NCBI GenBank assembly: GCA_026120035.1
Contig: JALRME010000056.1
Location: forward strand, 78,083-142,082
Direction: 5' to 3'
DNA from: Coleophoma eucalyptorum
Taxonomy: Eukaryota > Ascomycota > Leotiomycetes > Helotiales > Dermateaceae
Length of the DNA: 64,000 nucleotides
Position numbers and translations under genes: made by a program
The notes under the pieces: model-generated
Told to the model about the DNA's origin: nothing
The model's database searches: none
Seen by the model: only the letters and a program-made list of their open reading frames with translations
Shown: positions 48,985 through 62,599 of the stretch, piece after piece
How the letters are laid out: each line of letters begins with the position of its first letter
Numbering within the stretch: position 1 is the stretch's first letter

Positions 48985-50279
48985 CGTGACTTATGGGCTA
49001 ACGCTCAGTATGGGCTAACGCTCATCCAACCCTACCCTCTAGGGTTTAACCCTTTACAACTCTAGCCATAGGCTATAAAAGTGCCACCAAACGTACTTAT
49101 ACTAAAGAGGATATTCAAAAGGCTATACAAGCACTCTAAGATTATACGTTTACAACGATTACTACTGCTGCTATACACTTTAAAGTTGATCGGACTATAC
49201 TTGGTATAAGAATGAGAGGACGCAAAACGCGACGCTAGGCCAATGAATCAACTTAGATCCTCTCACTAGCTAAAGAGAATACTCTTATACGATAGATTAT
49301 ATGTCTAATAGCTACTGGATACCTAGCGATACCTACGTTGCTAAAAGAAATAGCCTAGGAGATTAGAAGTCGATAAGTTCTTGTCGCGTCGCGTCAGCCA
49401 CCTCTTTCTCTTCAACCTCCTAAAATTAGCTAGGAATGGATCTATAGGTTCCTTGAACGACATCCAGAGCTTTAGGTATACTATTCCCGTCAATTGGACT
49501 CCTATCGAGCGAAGGATGCTACTCTAGAGAAGATTTAGGCCTAGTACGACGCGTTCTAGACGCGTTTTATAGAACGGAACTATAGACTAGAGGACGTATA
49601 TAATATAGACGAGACTAGGTTTGTAGTTGGGGGTACTCAAACTATACGTATTATCGTTAACTCTACCCTAAAATCTAATTAGAAGGTTATAGCTAGTAAG
49701 TAGGAGTGGATAACTATACTTAAGTGTATTAGTACTACTAGAGAGACTCTTCCACCCCTAGTCATTTTTAAAGGCTAGAACACAAATACTAGCTGGATTC
49801 CAATAGATTCTCTGCCTGGCTAGTAGTTCTCAACTAGTAAAAGTGGTTGAACCTCGAATAGCCATAGATTTGAGTGGTTTCAGAGGGTTTTCTAGCTAGA
49901 ATCTAAGAAGGTATTAGGTAACCGGCCTCGACTTCTGATTATAGACGGCCATTCAAGCTATATTATAGGGAATCTAATTGCTACTTATATAGAGTAGGAT
50001 ATTGATATACTTATATTACCTCCTTATTGCTCTTATTTGCTCTAGCCTCTTGATATTAGGGTATATAGGCCAATGAAGCGATATCACGCTTCTAAAGTCG
50101 ACCGGTATTCTCGGGCTAGTATAAGGCGAATCTAGCGAGTTGAATGGCTAGAACTCTTTCAGAGAATCAGGCCCAAGGCTCTTACGACTTCTAATATAAA
50201 AGCTGGCTGGAGGGGAGCTAGCCTAGTACCTTTTTACCTAAGAAAAGTACTTAATACGCTTCTATTTATAGTAGCCTAG
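48985..50279 (+). mobile_element. Fot/pogo-type DNA transposon, RIP-mutated, left part (split by Gypsy element)
   Basis: The element begins near 48985 with subterminal repeats (GGGCTAACGCTCA twice, spacing 17 bp, 48994-49024). One constant frame from ~49074 to 50274 encodes a degenerate transposase: N-terminal HTH (KRTYTKEDIQKAIQAL), then DDE landmarks YNIDETRF, LLIIDGHSSYI and LPPYCSYLLQPLD. Stops are mostly TAG/TAA where CAG, CAA or TGG are expected. The element continues after the Gypsy insertion at 57089-57258 (LLYKQRVL.., with the leucine-rich tail) and is cut again by the second Gypsy copy. Its right end is not in the window. Confidence 0.85.
48994..49024. repeat. Subterminal direct repeats of the Fot-like element
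   Basis: TGGGCTAACGCTCA occurs at 48994-49007 and 49011-49024, period 17 bp. Such repeats are common transposase-binding sites in pogo/Fot elements; that role is inferred. Confidence 0.7.
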
Positions 50280-50469
50280 TGTCAGGTGTTATAGGCAGAG
50301 TGACGTATAAGCAATAGATAAGTAGGGTATACATAGGGTATACGTAGGTAGGTAGTAGTTATTATTCAAACTAATCTCTGAAGATCCTTAAACCAAGGGG
50401 GCTAAAGATATATATATATTTCCTCGCCTGGCTCGCTAATACTATATAACCTCGCTTGGGCCTATGATA
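50280..50469 (-). repeat. 3' LTR of Gypsy copy 1
   Basis: 190 bp, direct repeat of 56899-57088, differing mainly by C/T and G/A changes. The outer end reads TGTCAGG on the plus strand and sits directly after the CCTAG target site. Confidence 0.9.
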
Positions 50470-53400
50470 TTGCCTCCCCCTTTATGGGCGTGTCCTTACG
50501 ACCATTCCTTAAGCATCCGTAATACCGTCGGGGCATAAGCTCCTAGAAGGTAATTCCTATTGTTGGCCGGAGAAACGGGTTTGAAGGAATAAAGTATAAG
50601 CAGTCCGCTAGGGTGGCGCTTATACGGCTACTAGTAATAACCTAAGGGGTCTTCGTCTGGTTTGTCTGAATGCCCTTAGTTTGTACTTAGCTTCCCGATA
50701 TTTTCTTTATCCTTATTAGTACTTTATGTACTCCTCGCTGCCTCCCCGTCTACTCGGCGCTACTAACAACCTTACCTTTCTAGATCTCTAGTTTGTTGTT
50801 TTCTTTGTTCTCTCGTAAATACCCCCTTAGTTCTTTATCGTACCGTAAGCGTTTCGATTTCTTTATATCGCTAGGTGGTATAATTACGCAAATAGGCTAT
50901 AGTATTTCTAGTGTCTATAAAAGGCTCTCCTCTTACTATCTAACCTCTCTCTTTCTTTTATATTAAAACATTATAACTTTTCTTCTACTTTCTTACCTCC
51001 TCTATTTAATACTCTTCTTATATAAGTATTCTCGCCTTCGCTATAACTATATAGTACTTATATAGTATAACTAACCCCTATAGTATAATGTTTGCTCTTC
51101 CTACTCGTTAGAGTATTGCCTCTCGCTCTATACGTATGCCTAAGACACTATCTTATCGCTACTGTTTGTGATACTCCAAACGTATTAATAAGGAGCCTAA
51201 TATCTAATGTATTAAGACTATAGATAGGAATGTATACAATCGCTATCGTAGGTTGAATAAGCCCTACTACGATATAGGTATTCTTTTCGTTAGTATTCTT
51301 ACTAATTAACTTATCTTTAGGTTCCTTAATCGAGTATTCCTAGGCTTAACCGCTTGCTCGCTCGTACTATCGCTATATCTCGCCTAGCTACCGATAATAT
51401 AAAGATTACTACTTATACCTAAGTTCAAGTACTATAACGTTAATATATATCTTGGGTTAAAGCTAATGTTCGTTTAGCCTACGCCCTATAGACGATATAG
51501 GGAATAGCTCAAATGATTATTCGTGGTTAAGCTCAAATATAGAATACCCTAGATAGTATTTTGGATATCCTTCGTTACTAAGTAAGTAAGCTATCTTATA
51601 AGTATGATACTATCTAACTACCGTAGAACAACTTACCTCCTATTACTACAACTAACGATAACGACCTAGGAGATTATTCTAACGACGACGAGGAGTCGGA
51701 GGGTTCTAATGATACTATAGGTCCTTCTAGATAGTAAGGTTAGGGAGAGAGGAGTTTATAGAGTTACGATATCAGGGATAAGGTATAAAGACGGTAGTAT
51801 ATATTCGAAGCTTTAGCGTTACGTTCTATATAGCTTTTAGTAATAAAATATAATCTACTTCTTTATACTTTATACCTTTGCTTTCGCGATAGTAACGTAA
51901 CGTAGCTTTGCTTATAATATTTCTCTAATGCTTTAGGTATATATTCCAAGTTATTTGTACTTTGTTAGGTATCTTTAGTAGGTACGTAGCCCTTCTATCG
52001 TACCAAGTACTATCGATCATTCGTATTGTCTCGGTAGGCCTATATAGATTCTACTTTAAATTCTTTATTACTATCGACTTCAATAGGTAGCGATACTTTA
52101 TCGATATCGTCTCGCTAGTAGTATAGCTCTAAAAACGAAACGTGAAATATATTATGAATTTTATACGATAGAGGTAATTATAAACGATATACTTAGCCGT
52201 AGTTCCCGATTACCTCCGTGATTACGAAAGGACTAAGATAGCGATCCGATAGCTTCTTACTTAACCGTAACTATTTAATATTTTTAGCTAATAGTATTAC
52301 TTTGTTATCTATTTGGAATATTCTTAGGATTTGTTTCCTATTATAGAATTTCTTTTAGGCCTCGACGCTACTATACTAGCGTACCTCTAGTTTCTTTCGT
52401 TCGGCCTCGATAACTTTTACTCTCTTAGTTACCGTTGGTACCTCTCCTTCTGGTACGTTGTCCCTAACGTAGATTTCAATAGTAGAGTAGAATCCGTATA
52501 TAACAAAAAATAGGGTTGTTTTTATGGTTAAGTGCTACGAATTATTATATATGAACTTCACGAGTGCTACCTTCGTAGACCAATCGTCTTATAGATAACT
52601 ATAGTAGTAACGCAAATAATACTCTAATGTTTGATTTAAATTTTCTATTTGACTATCTATTTACGGATGAAATATAGTACTAAGCCGGCGTTATATACCT
52701 AGGTAGAAATACAACGTAGCCTAAAATTAGCTAATGAATATAGTACCTTAGTCTAAGGTGATCCCTTTAGGAACCCCGAAATCCTTAAATATCCTATTAA
52801 CAAATAGTTTAATAAGCTTAGGGGTAGTAATTATCTTAGTTGTGAGAATATATCGTACTATCTTTATATATCTATCGACAACCATTAAGATTGAGTTATA
52901 TATATTACTTTGAAATATTAAGGTAGGTAAATCTATTATAAAGTTAAGTATTATCTCTTCCTATAGTCTCGAGGGTATAAGGAATGAAGCTAGGGTACCG
53001 TAGGGCTAGTGTCTTTTCACCTTAGTCCTCTAGTATACTAGGTATGTTTTGATATAATTCTTAATATCTTTTTTTATACTCGGCTAGAAATATTTTCTAT
53101 AGAGTACCTTTAGCGTCTTACTAGCGCTAAAATGGCCTCCCAACGGGTCGTTATAATTTGACTTTAGGATTTCATCTCGGATAGCTATATCTATCGGCAT
53201 ATAAATAGACTCTTTTCGATATAGTAGGCCATTTGTATTAAGGTTCTAAGTCTTAGTGGCTCTAGCCTTCTCTTGCCTCGAACGACCTTTATAACCTCGG
53301 CTTTATACAAAGTTATTACGACTTTATAATATAAGTAGGAATTCTTATAGGGATTCTTAGGTCGGTTTATAAGCTGTTTCGTTACCAACGGTAAGAACTA

Positions 53401-56400
53401 CCGTAACGCGAGATACGCGCTATTTGTAACTAGCTATACTAGTAATAGGCTCTAGTGCTAGTCCTAATATCGATACTACGTTATACTGTTTATACGATAC
53501 TAACGTACAACCGCTAGATAGCGTCTACTTATAGTTACGATAGGAGACTCTCGTCTCTAGTACCACTAGTATCTTATCAGCCGAGGATTGCCTAGTCCTT
53601 GTCTCCTAGGCCTTAAATTACGACGTTATAGGGCTTATATAGCGGGATCTCTTCGCTATACGATAGGAATAAATCTTTAGTAGCTATTTTATTAGTAGTT
53701 TGTTCTAAAGAGTATATATAATAGATTCTTTTTTATAATCTATTTAATAATCTAGTCTATATAACGGGCCGTCGGCGGGGTTGCTACTACCCGCTTGGTA
53801 CTCAATAGTAAAGTCGAAGGCTATAAGTTCTTTAGCCTATTGTACCTATCTATTGTTTAGCTTTCTTTTTGTTATAAAGTATTTAAGATTATTATAATCA
53901 ATCTTAACTATAATAGAGAGCTAGCTATACGTTAGGTAATACCTTTAAGTTCTAAACGCTTATATAATAGCTATTAGTTCTATATTATAAGTTTTGTATC
54001 TAGTTTCGATATCTATAAATTTCTTCGAGAAGAATATCACTAGGTGTTATCTAGCGTTAAGCCCGCTATCGAATAGTTATAATAATATTCCTACTATAGT
54101 AAATCCTAATGTATTTGTTTCTACGAGGATTTTTAGTAATAGGTCGAAGTAACGTAAGATAGGTATAGTTATAAACGTATCTTTCAGTTTTTAGAAAGCT
54201 ACTTTGGCTTCGTCGGGCTATTTGAACTCTTGTTCCCCTCCCCCCTTTAGGAGATCGGAGAGGCCTTTTATAATCTATAAGTATACGAATATAAACTATC
54301 GATAGAAGTTCGTAAAGCCGAGGAATATCTGAACTTCCTTCGTAGAGTTTGATATCGGCTATTCTAAAACGGTTGTAACGCGGCTTAGCTCTATCGTTAT
54401 ACTATCGGGACTTATAATAAAGCCTAGAAACTCAACTTAGTTAGTATAAAATTTATATTTCTTTAGGTTCGCGAAAAGTTAATATTGTTTTAATCTTTCG
54501 AGTACCTAGCGGACCGCCTACTTATACTATAGTAGGTCTTTAGAGTAGATTAAGATATCGTCGAGGTATACTATATAGGTAATATTAACAAGTCTTACGA
54601 GGGTATTATTAATATATACTTAGAATATAACTAAGGCGTTTGTTAATCCAAATAGTATTATATAATATTCAAAATGGCCATACCGTATACGGAACGCAGT
54701 CTTCCACTCGTCGCCCTCTCGAATATATATCCTATAATATATATCCTTAAGATCTAACTTCGTAAATACTCTAGCTTCCCGTAGTCGATCTAGTGTTTTA
54801 TTGATTAATAGTAGTAGTATCCTATTCTTAATAGTGATTGTATTTAACCCCTAGTAGTCGACATACAACCGTAGGCTTTCACCTTTCTTAGGGACGAATA
54901 TAATTAGTACTCTTATAGGACTAATAGACCGTCGAATCCATCCTTTTTCAATACTATTTTCAAGATACTTACGTAATACTTCAAGTTCTTTTTCTGATAA
55001 TGCGTATAGCGGCCTATAAGGCGGCTAGGAGCCTACGGTAAGATTAATTCGATATTTTATATCGTAATGATTTAGTAGTAAGCCTATAGCTTCATTCGAA
55101 AATACTTCTTATAAATTAGAGTATTGGTCTAAAAGCATAAGTTTCTTCGTCGCGGATATAGCGGCGATAGTACGTCCTATCGTTAGGATCTCGGTCGATA
55201 TTATTATCATTAAATAAATATATTTTTCCTTTCTCGTAAGCCTATCGAACTTTGGTATAGATATTTTCTTAATATTATTTGGTATAATATAATACCGTTA
55301 CGCTCTCGTTACGAAGGAGATATCCGGGTTAGTACTCTTTAACTATAGGTATCCTAATATAACGTTAATATTACTAAGATCGAAGTCATACGAGATAAGG
55401 GTCTAAGTAGTACTCCTACGCTCTCCTATCGTATCTCTTGCTTTAATACGAACTATATAGTTAGCGTAAGACGGTATTAGTTTACTATTTAGGGTGGTTA
55501 GAACTAAGGTGCCTCCCTTCTTAGGAGTTATTCCTAACTCAATAGCGAGTTACTTACGTATATAGTTTACCTTACTACCGTAGTCTAGTAGCGTCTTAAC
55601 TTTTCTCGATACTCTATCTCTCCAAACTATTACCTTAGTGATTATTCTCGTTTTCTTTGTTCTTTCGCTATACTTAGTAGAAACAAGAGATATTACTAGT
55701 AGGCGCTAGCGTTTCCTAATTATACTAAGTTTGAACAACTAAACTATCGATACCCCTTTTGGCTATACTAGTTATATATATACGTAGGGTAGACGGACGT
55801 ATAGTAGCCCTCTTACGAGTATTTATAATATCGCTATCTTAGTCTTCCTTATTACGATATTAGTATCTTATTTGATAAGGTAGTTGGCTTTCGCTCGTTA
55901 CAGTCTAGGCGCTATAGTAGCGAAGGTTGTTGTTTAGGTGATCGGCTATAAGAATATTATTAGACCGAATGCGATCCATTAGTACGCTCTTATCGTTGTC
56001 CTTGTAGGGCCCTCGCGGTATCTTGGGTCCTCCTATTAAATATTATAAAATGGTTCTTAATTCTTATAGCGATAGTAATTAATTCTTCTCTATTAGTTAG
56101 TATATTCCTATTTAGGTTGATCTACTAGTGTATCTCTAGCTTCAATTTAGCTAGTAGCTAGTTTCTACGTTAGTTATTATTATAAATACTAAGTTCTTCG
56201 TTAAGGCTGTCTAAATATAATATAAAACTTTGGACTAACTAGGTTGGTCTCTAGTAAGCCTCGTTATACTATATAATAGCGTTAAGGTTATAGTTCCTAG
56301 GGTCTAATATAGAATTCTTTATAAATTCCACGAAATCCTCCTAGGGAGTATTATTGACTCCTACTCTTTTCTTATATCGTTTCTAAATATCTCGTAGTAT

Positions 56401-56898
56401 CCCTTTGAAGTAGGATATCGCGTATGTTACCTTCGCGACGTCGTCGGGCTATATAATATTATTATCCTCTCTTTATTTTAATTCTACTTGATAGAAGAAA
56501 TCTTAAGCTTTCTTAATATTTCTACCTATATAATCTAGTAGGTCCCTTATTTTCGGGGCGTAGCGTTATAGCTAGGGTATCGCTAGGGTTATAAAGGGTT
56601 TACGATATAGGGTAGGTAGTAGTATATTGGTCGCTTGGATTTCTTTGATTCTAGTTTCCAATCGAGTTACTTCTTTACGGTCGTAGGACTCTCGCTCGAG
56701 CTCCTCGATACGACGTAGTACCGTCGTAAGTCTATTACTAATAGTTATCGTAGGCTAGGATTAGGATCTTGTCTCGGTTTGGGTAAGCTTAAAGGTAACG
56801 TTGACGCTACGATTGATGCTTTTGGTTTCGTACGTTATTTCGGTATCCTATTAATTACTTTACGACGAGCTACCTTCTATCGGGGAGAGAGATTAGAA

Positions 56899-57088
56899 TG
56901 TTAGGTGTTATAGGCAGAGTGACGTATAAGTAATAGATAAGTAGGGTATATATAAGGTATACGTAGGTAGGTAGTAGTTATTATTCAAACTGATCTCTGA
57001 AGATCCTTAAACTAAGAGGGCTGAAGATATATATATGTTTCCCCGCTTGGCTCGCTAATGCCATGTGACCTCGCTTGGGCTTATGACA
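56899..57088 (-). repeat. 5' LTR of Gypsy copy 1
   Basis: 190 bp. On the minus strand it begins TGTCATAAGCC and ends ..CCTAACA, followed by the internal sequence TTCTAATCTC. The second CCTAG target-site copy follows at 57089-57093. Confidence 0.9.
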
Positions 57089-57258
57089 CCTAGCTACTTT
57101 CTACTCTACAAACAAAGAGTACTAGTCCAAATCCAGACCTATTAGTACTTACAAGCTCTCCTCTAGATGGAACAAAGCTACAACAAGTAAATCGGGTCTT
57201 TAATTCAGCTATATTAGGTACTAACTCTCCTATATCACTAGCTCGACGATATACTAAG
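57089..57258 (+). mobile_element. Fot/pogo transposon, right fragment of transposase
   Basis: 170 bp between the two Gypsy copies. It continues the transposase frame of 49074-50274 once the CCTAG duplication is discounted, with a leucine/glutamine-rich C-terminal segment typical of Fot transposases. It serves as the spacer of the large inverted repeat. Confidence 0.7.
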
Positions 57259-57448
57259 TGTCATAGGCCCAAGCGAGGTCATATGGCATTAGCGAGCTAG
57301 ACGGGGAAATATATATATATCTTTAGCCCTCTTGGTTTAAGGATCTTTAGAGATTAGTTTAAATAATAACTACTACCTACCTACGTATACCCTATGTATA
57401 TCCTACTTATCTATTGCTTGTACGTCACTCTGCCTATGATACCTAACA
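57259..57448 (+). repeat. 5' LTR of Gypsy copy 2
   Basis: 190 bp beginning TGTCATAGGCCC and ending CCTAACA. It is the inverted counterpart of 56899-57088. Confidence 0.9.
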
Positions 57449-60400
57449 TTCTAATCTCTCTCCCCGATAGGAGGTAGCTCGTCGTAAAGTAATTAATAGG
57501 ATACCGAAATAACGTACGAAACCAAAAGCATTAGTCGTAGCGTCGACGTTACCTTTAAGCTTATCTAAACCGAGGTAGGATCCTAATCCTAGCTTATAAT
57601 AACTATTAGTAATAGACTTACGATAGTACTACGTCGTATCGAGGAGCTCGAGCGAGAGTCTCGCGACTGTAAAGAAGTAACTCGATTGGAAACTAGAATC
57701 GAAGAAATCTAAGCGACTAATATACTACTACCTATCCTATATCGTAAACCCTTTGTGACCCTAGCGGTACCCTAGCTATAACGTCGCGCCCCGAAAACAA
57801 GGGATCTACTAGATTATATAGGTAGAAATATTAAGGAAGCTTAAGATTTCTTTTATTAAGTAGAATTAAAATGAAGAAAGGATAATAATATTATATGGCC
57901 CGACGATATCGCAAAGATAACATACGCGGTATTCTACTTTAAAGGGATACCACGAGATATTTAGAAACGATATAAGAAAAGAGTAGGAGTTAATAATACT
58001 CCCTAGGAGGATTTCGTGGAATTTATAAAGAATTCTATATTAGACCCTAGGAATCGTAACCTTAATACTATTATATAGTATAATAAGGCTTACTAGAGGT
58101 CGACCTAGTTAGTCTAGAGTTTTGTATTATATTTGGATAGCCTTAACGAAGAACTTAATATTTATGATAATAACTAATATAGAAACTAGCTACTAGCTAA
58201 ATTAAAGCCGGAGATACATTAGTAGATCAACCTAAATAGGAATATACCAACTAATAGAGAAGAATTGATTGCTACCGCTATAAGAATTAAGAACTATTTT
58301 ATAATGTTTAATAGGAGGACCTAAGATACCGTAAGGGCCTCGTAAGGATAATGACGAGGGTGCGCTAATGGATCGCGTTCGGTCTAATAATATTCTTATA
58401 GTCGATTACTTAAACAACAACCTTCGCTACTATAGCGCCTAGACCGTAATAAGCAAGAGCCAACCATCTTACTAAATAAGATACTAATATCGTAGTAAGG
58501 AAGACTAGGATAGCGATATTATAAATACTCGTAAGAGGGCTACTATACGTCCGCTTACCCTATATATATATGTAACTAGTATAGCCAAAAGGGGTATCGA
58601 TAGTTTAGTTGTCTAAACTTAGTACAATCGGGAAACGCTAGCGTCTACTAGTAGTATCTCTTGTTTCTACTAAGTATAGCGAAAGAATAGAGAAAACGAG
58701 AATAATCACTAAGGTAATAGTTTAGAGAGATAGAGTATCGAGAAAAGTTAAGACGCTACTAGACTATAGTAGTAAGGCGAACTATATATATAGGTAACTC
58801 GCTACTAAGTTAGGAATAACTTCTAAGAAGGGAGGTACCTCGGTCCTAACCACCCTAAATAGTAAACTAATACCGTCTTACGCTAACTATATAGTTCGTA
58901 TTAAAGTAAGAGATACGATAGGAGAGCGTAGGAGTACTACTTAGACCCTTATCTCGTATAACTTCGATCTTAGTAATATTAATATTATATTAGGATACCC
59001 GTAGTTAAAGAGTACTAACCTAAATATCTCCTTCGTAACGGGAGTATAGCGGTATTGTATTATACCGAATAATATTAAGAAAATATCTATACTAAAGTTC
59101 GATAGGCTTACGAGGAAGGAAAAATATATTTATTTAATAATAATAATATCGGTCGAGATCCCGACGGTAGGGCGTACTATCGTCGTTATATCCGCGACGA
59201 AGAAACCTATACTTCCAGACTAATACTCTAATTTATAAGAAGTATTTTCGAATGAAGCTATAGGCTTACTACTAAATCATTACGATATAGAATATCGAAT
59301 TGATCTTACCGTAGGCTCCTAGCCGCCTTATAGGCCGTTATACGCGTTATTAGAAAAAGAACTTAAAGTATTACATGAGTATCTTAAAAATAGTATTAAA
59401 AAAGGATAGATTCAACGGTCCATTAGTCCTATAGGAGTATCAATTATATTCGTCCCTAAGAAAGATAGAGGCCTACGATTGTACGTCGACTACCGAGGGT
59501 TGAATATAATTACTATTAAGAATAGGATACTACTACTATTAATCAATAAAACACTAGATTGACTATAGGGAGCTAGAGTATTCACGAAGTTGGATCTTAA
59601 GGATATATATTATAGGATATATATTCGAGAGGGCGACGAGTGGAAGACTACGTTCCGTACGCGATACGACCATTTTGAATATTATATAATACTATTTAGA
59701 TTGACAAACGCCTTAGCTATATTCTAAGTATATATTAATAATACCCTTATAGGACTCGTTGATATTACCTATATAGTATACCTCGACGATATCTTAATCT
59801 ACTCTAAAGACCTACTACGGTATAAGTAGGTGGTCCACTAGGTACTCGAAAGATTAAAATAATATTAACTTTTCGCGAACCTAAAGAAATACGAATTTTA
59901 TACTAACTAAGTTGAGTTTCTAGGCTTTATTATAAGCCCTAATAGTATAGCGATAGAGCTAAGCTATATTACAACCGTTTTAGAATGATTGATATCAAAC
60001 TCTACGAAGGAAGTTTAGATATTCCTCGGCTTTACGAACTTCTACCGACGGTTTATATTCATATACTTATGGATTGTAAAAGGCCTCTTCGATCTCCTAA
60101 AGGGGGGAGGGGAACAAGAGTTCAAATAGCTCGACGAAGTCAAAGTAGCTTTCTAAAAACTTAAAGATACGTTTATAACTATACCTATCCTACGTCACTT
60201 CGACCTATTACTAAAAATCCTTATAGAAATAGATACGTTAGGATTTACTATAGTAGGAATATTATTATAACTATTCGGTAGTAGGCTTAACGCTAGGTAG
60301 TACCTAGTAGTATTCTTCTCGAAGAAATTTATAGATATCGAAACTAGATACGAAACTTATAATATAGAACTAATAGCTATTGTATAGGCGTTTAGAACTT

Positions 60401-62599
60401 AGAGGTATTATCTAGCGTATAGCTAGCTCCTTATTGTGGTTAAGACTAATTATAATAATCTTAAATACTTTATAACAAAAAAAAAGCTAAACAATAGATA
60501 GGTACGATAGGCTAAAGAACTTATAGCCTTCGACTTTACTATTAAGTATCGAGCGAGTAGTAGCAACCCTACCGACGGCCCGTTACGTAGACTAGATTAT
60601 CAAATAGATTACGAAAAAGAATCTATTGTATATACTCTTTAGAATAAGCTACTAATAAAATAGCTACTAAAGATTTGTTTCTATCGTATAGCGAAGAGAT
60701 CTCGCTATATAAGCCCTACGATATCGTAATTCAAGGCCTAGGAGATAAGAACTAGACAATCCTCGGCTGATAAGATACTAGTGGTACTAGAGACAAGAGT
60801 CTCCTATCGTAACTATAAGTAGGTACTATCTAGCGGTTGTACGTTAGCGTCGTACAAATAATATAACGTAGTATTGGTATTAGGGCCGGTACTAGAGCCT
60901 ATTACTAGTATAGCTAGTTGTAAATAGCGTATACCTCGCGCTATAGTAGTTCTTACTATTAATAACGAAACAGCTTATGAACCAACCTAAGAATCCCTAT
61001 AAGAATTCCTACTTATATTATAAAGTCGTAATGACTTTATACAAAGCTAGGGTTACGAAGGTCGTTCGAGGCGAGGGAAGGCTGAAGCCACTAAGACTTA
61101 GAACCTTAATACAAATAGCCTATTATATCGGAAAGAGTCTATTTATATATCGATAGATATAGCTATCCGAGACGAAATCCTAAAGTTAAATTATAACGAC
61201 CTATTGGAAGGTCATTTTGGTGCTAGTAAGACGCTAAAGGTACTCTATAGAAAATATTTCTAGTCGAGTATAAAAAAAGATATTAAGAATTATATTAAAA
61301 TATACCTAGTATACTAGAGGACTAAGGTGAAAAGACATCGGCCCTATAGCGCTCTAGCTTTGTTCCTTATACCCTCGAGACCATAGGAAGAGATAATACT
61401 TAACTTTATAATAGATTTATCTACCTTAATATTTCAAAGTAATATATATAACTTAATCTTAATGGTTGTCGATAGATATACGAAGATAGTACGATATATT
61501 CCTACAACTAAGATAATTACTACCCCTAAGCTTACTAAACTATTTATTAATAGGATATTTAAGGATTTCGGGGTTCCTAAAGGGATTACCTTAGACCGAG
61601 GTATTATATTCACTAGCTAATTTTAGGCTATATTGTGTTTCTACCTAGGTATACGATATCGGCTTAGTATCGTATTTCATTCGTAAATAGATAGCCAAAT
61701 AGAAAATTTGAATCAAACATTAGAGTATTATTTGTATTACTATTATAGTTATCTATAGGACGACTGGTCTACGAAGGTAGCACTCGCGAAGTTTATATAT
61801 AATAATTCGTAGCACTCAACTATAAAAACAACCCTATTTTTTGCTATATACGGATTCTACCCTACTGTTGAAATCCACGTTAGGAATAACGTACTAGAAG
61901 GAGAGGTACCGACGGCAACCAAGAGAGTAAAAGTTATTAAGGCCGAACGAGAGAAACTAGAGGTACGCTAGCGTAGTAGCGTTAAGGCCTAGAAGAAATT
62001 CTATAATAGAAAATAAATCCTAAGAATATTCTAAATAGGTAACAAAGTAATACTATTAGCTAAAAATATTAAATAGTTACGGTTAAGTAAGAAGCTATTA
62101 GATCGCTATCTTGGCCCCTTCGTAATTACGAAGGTAATTAGGAACTACAGCTAAGTATATCGTTTATAATTACCTTCGTTATATAAAATTTATAATGTAT
62201 TTTATATTTCGCTCTTAGAGCTATACTACTAACGAGACGATATCGATAAAGTATTATTACCTATTAAAGTCGATAGTAATAAAGAATTTGAAGTAGAATC
62301 TATATAGGCCTATTAAGACAATACGAATAGTCGATAGTACTTGGTACGATAGAAGGGCTATATACCTACTAAAGATACCTAGTAAAGTACAAATAACTTA
62401 GAACATATACCTAAAGCATTAGAGAAATATTATAAGTAAAGCTACGCTACGTTACTACCGCGGAAGCGAAGGTATAAAGTATAAAAAAGTAGATTGTATT
62501 TTATTACTAAAAGCTATATAGAATGTAACGCTAAAGCTTCGAATGTATACTATCGTCTTTACGCCTTATCCTTAATACCGTAACTCTATAAACTCCCCT

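Larger units (their letters stand above)
50280..57088 (-). mobile_element. Ty3/Gypsy chromovirus retrotransposon, copy 1, complete, RIP-mutated
   Basis: Full element of 6,809 bp on the minus strand, with 190-bp LTRs at 50280-50469 and 56899-57088 and 5-bp target duplication CCTAG (50275-50279 and 57089-57093). LTR ends are TG..CA apart from RIP changes. On the minus strand the polypurine tract AAAGGGGGAGG (50483-50473) abuts the 3' LTR. Integrase, reverse transcriptase and chromodomain regions mirror those of copy 2. No intact open frame remains; TAG/TAA/TGA stops occur throughout at mutated CAG/CAA/TGG/CGA. No TGG-type tRNA primer site follows the 5' LTR. Confidence 0.93.

Noticed and set aside
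53191..53388. Open frame of 65 codons on the minus strand as a separate gene
   Set aside because: It lies inside the pol region of Gypsy copy 1 and is just a stretch without RIP stops.
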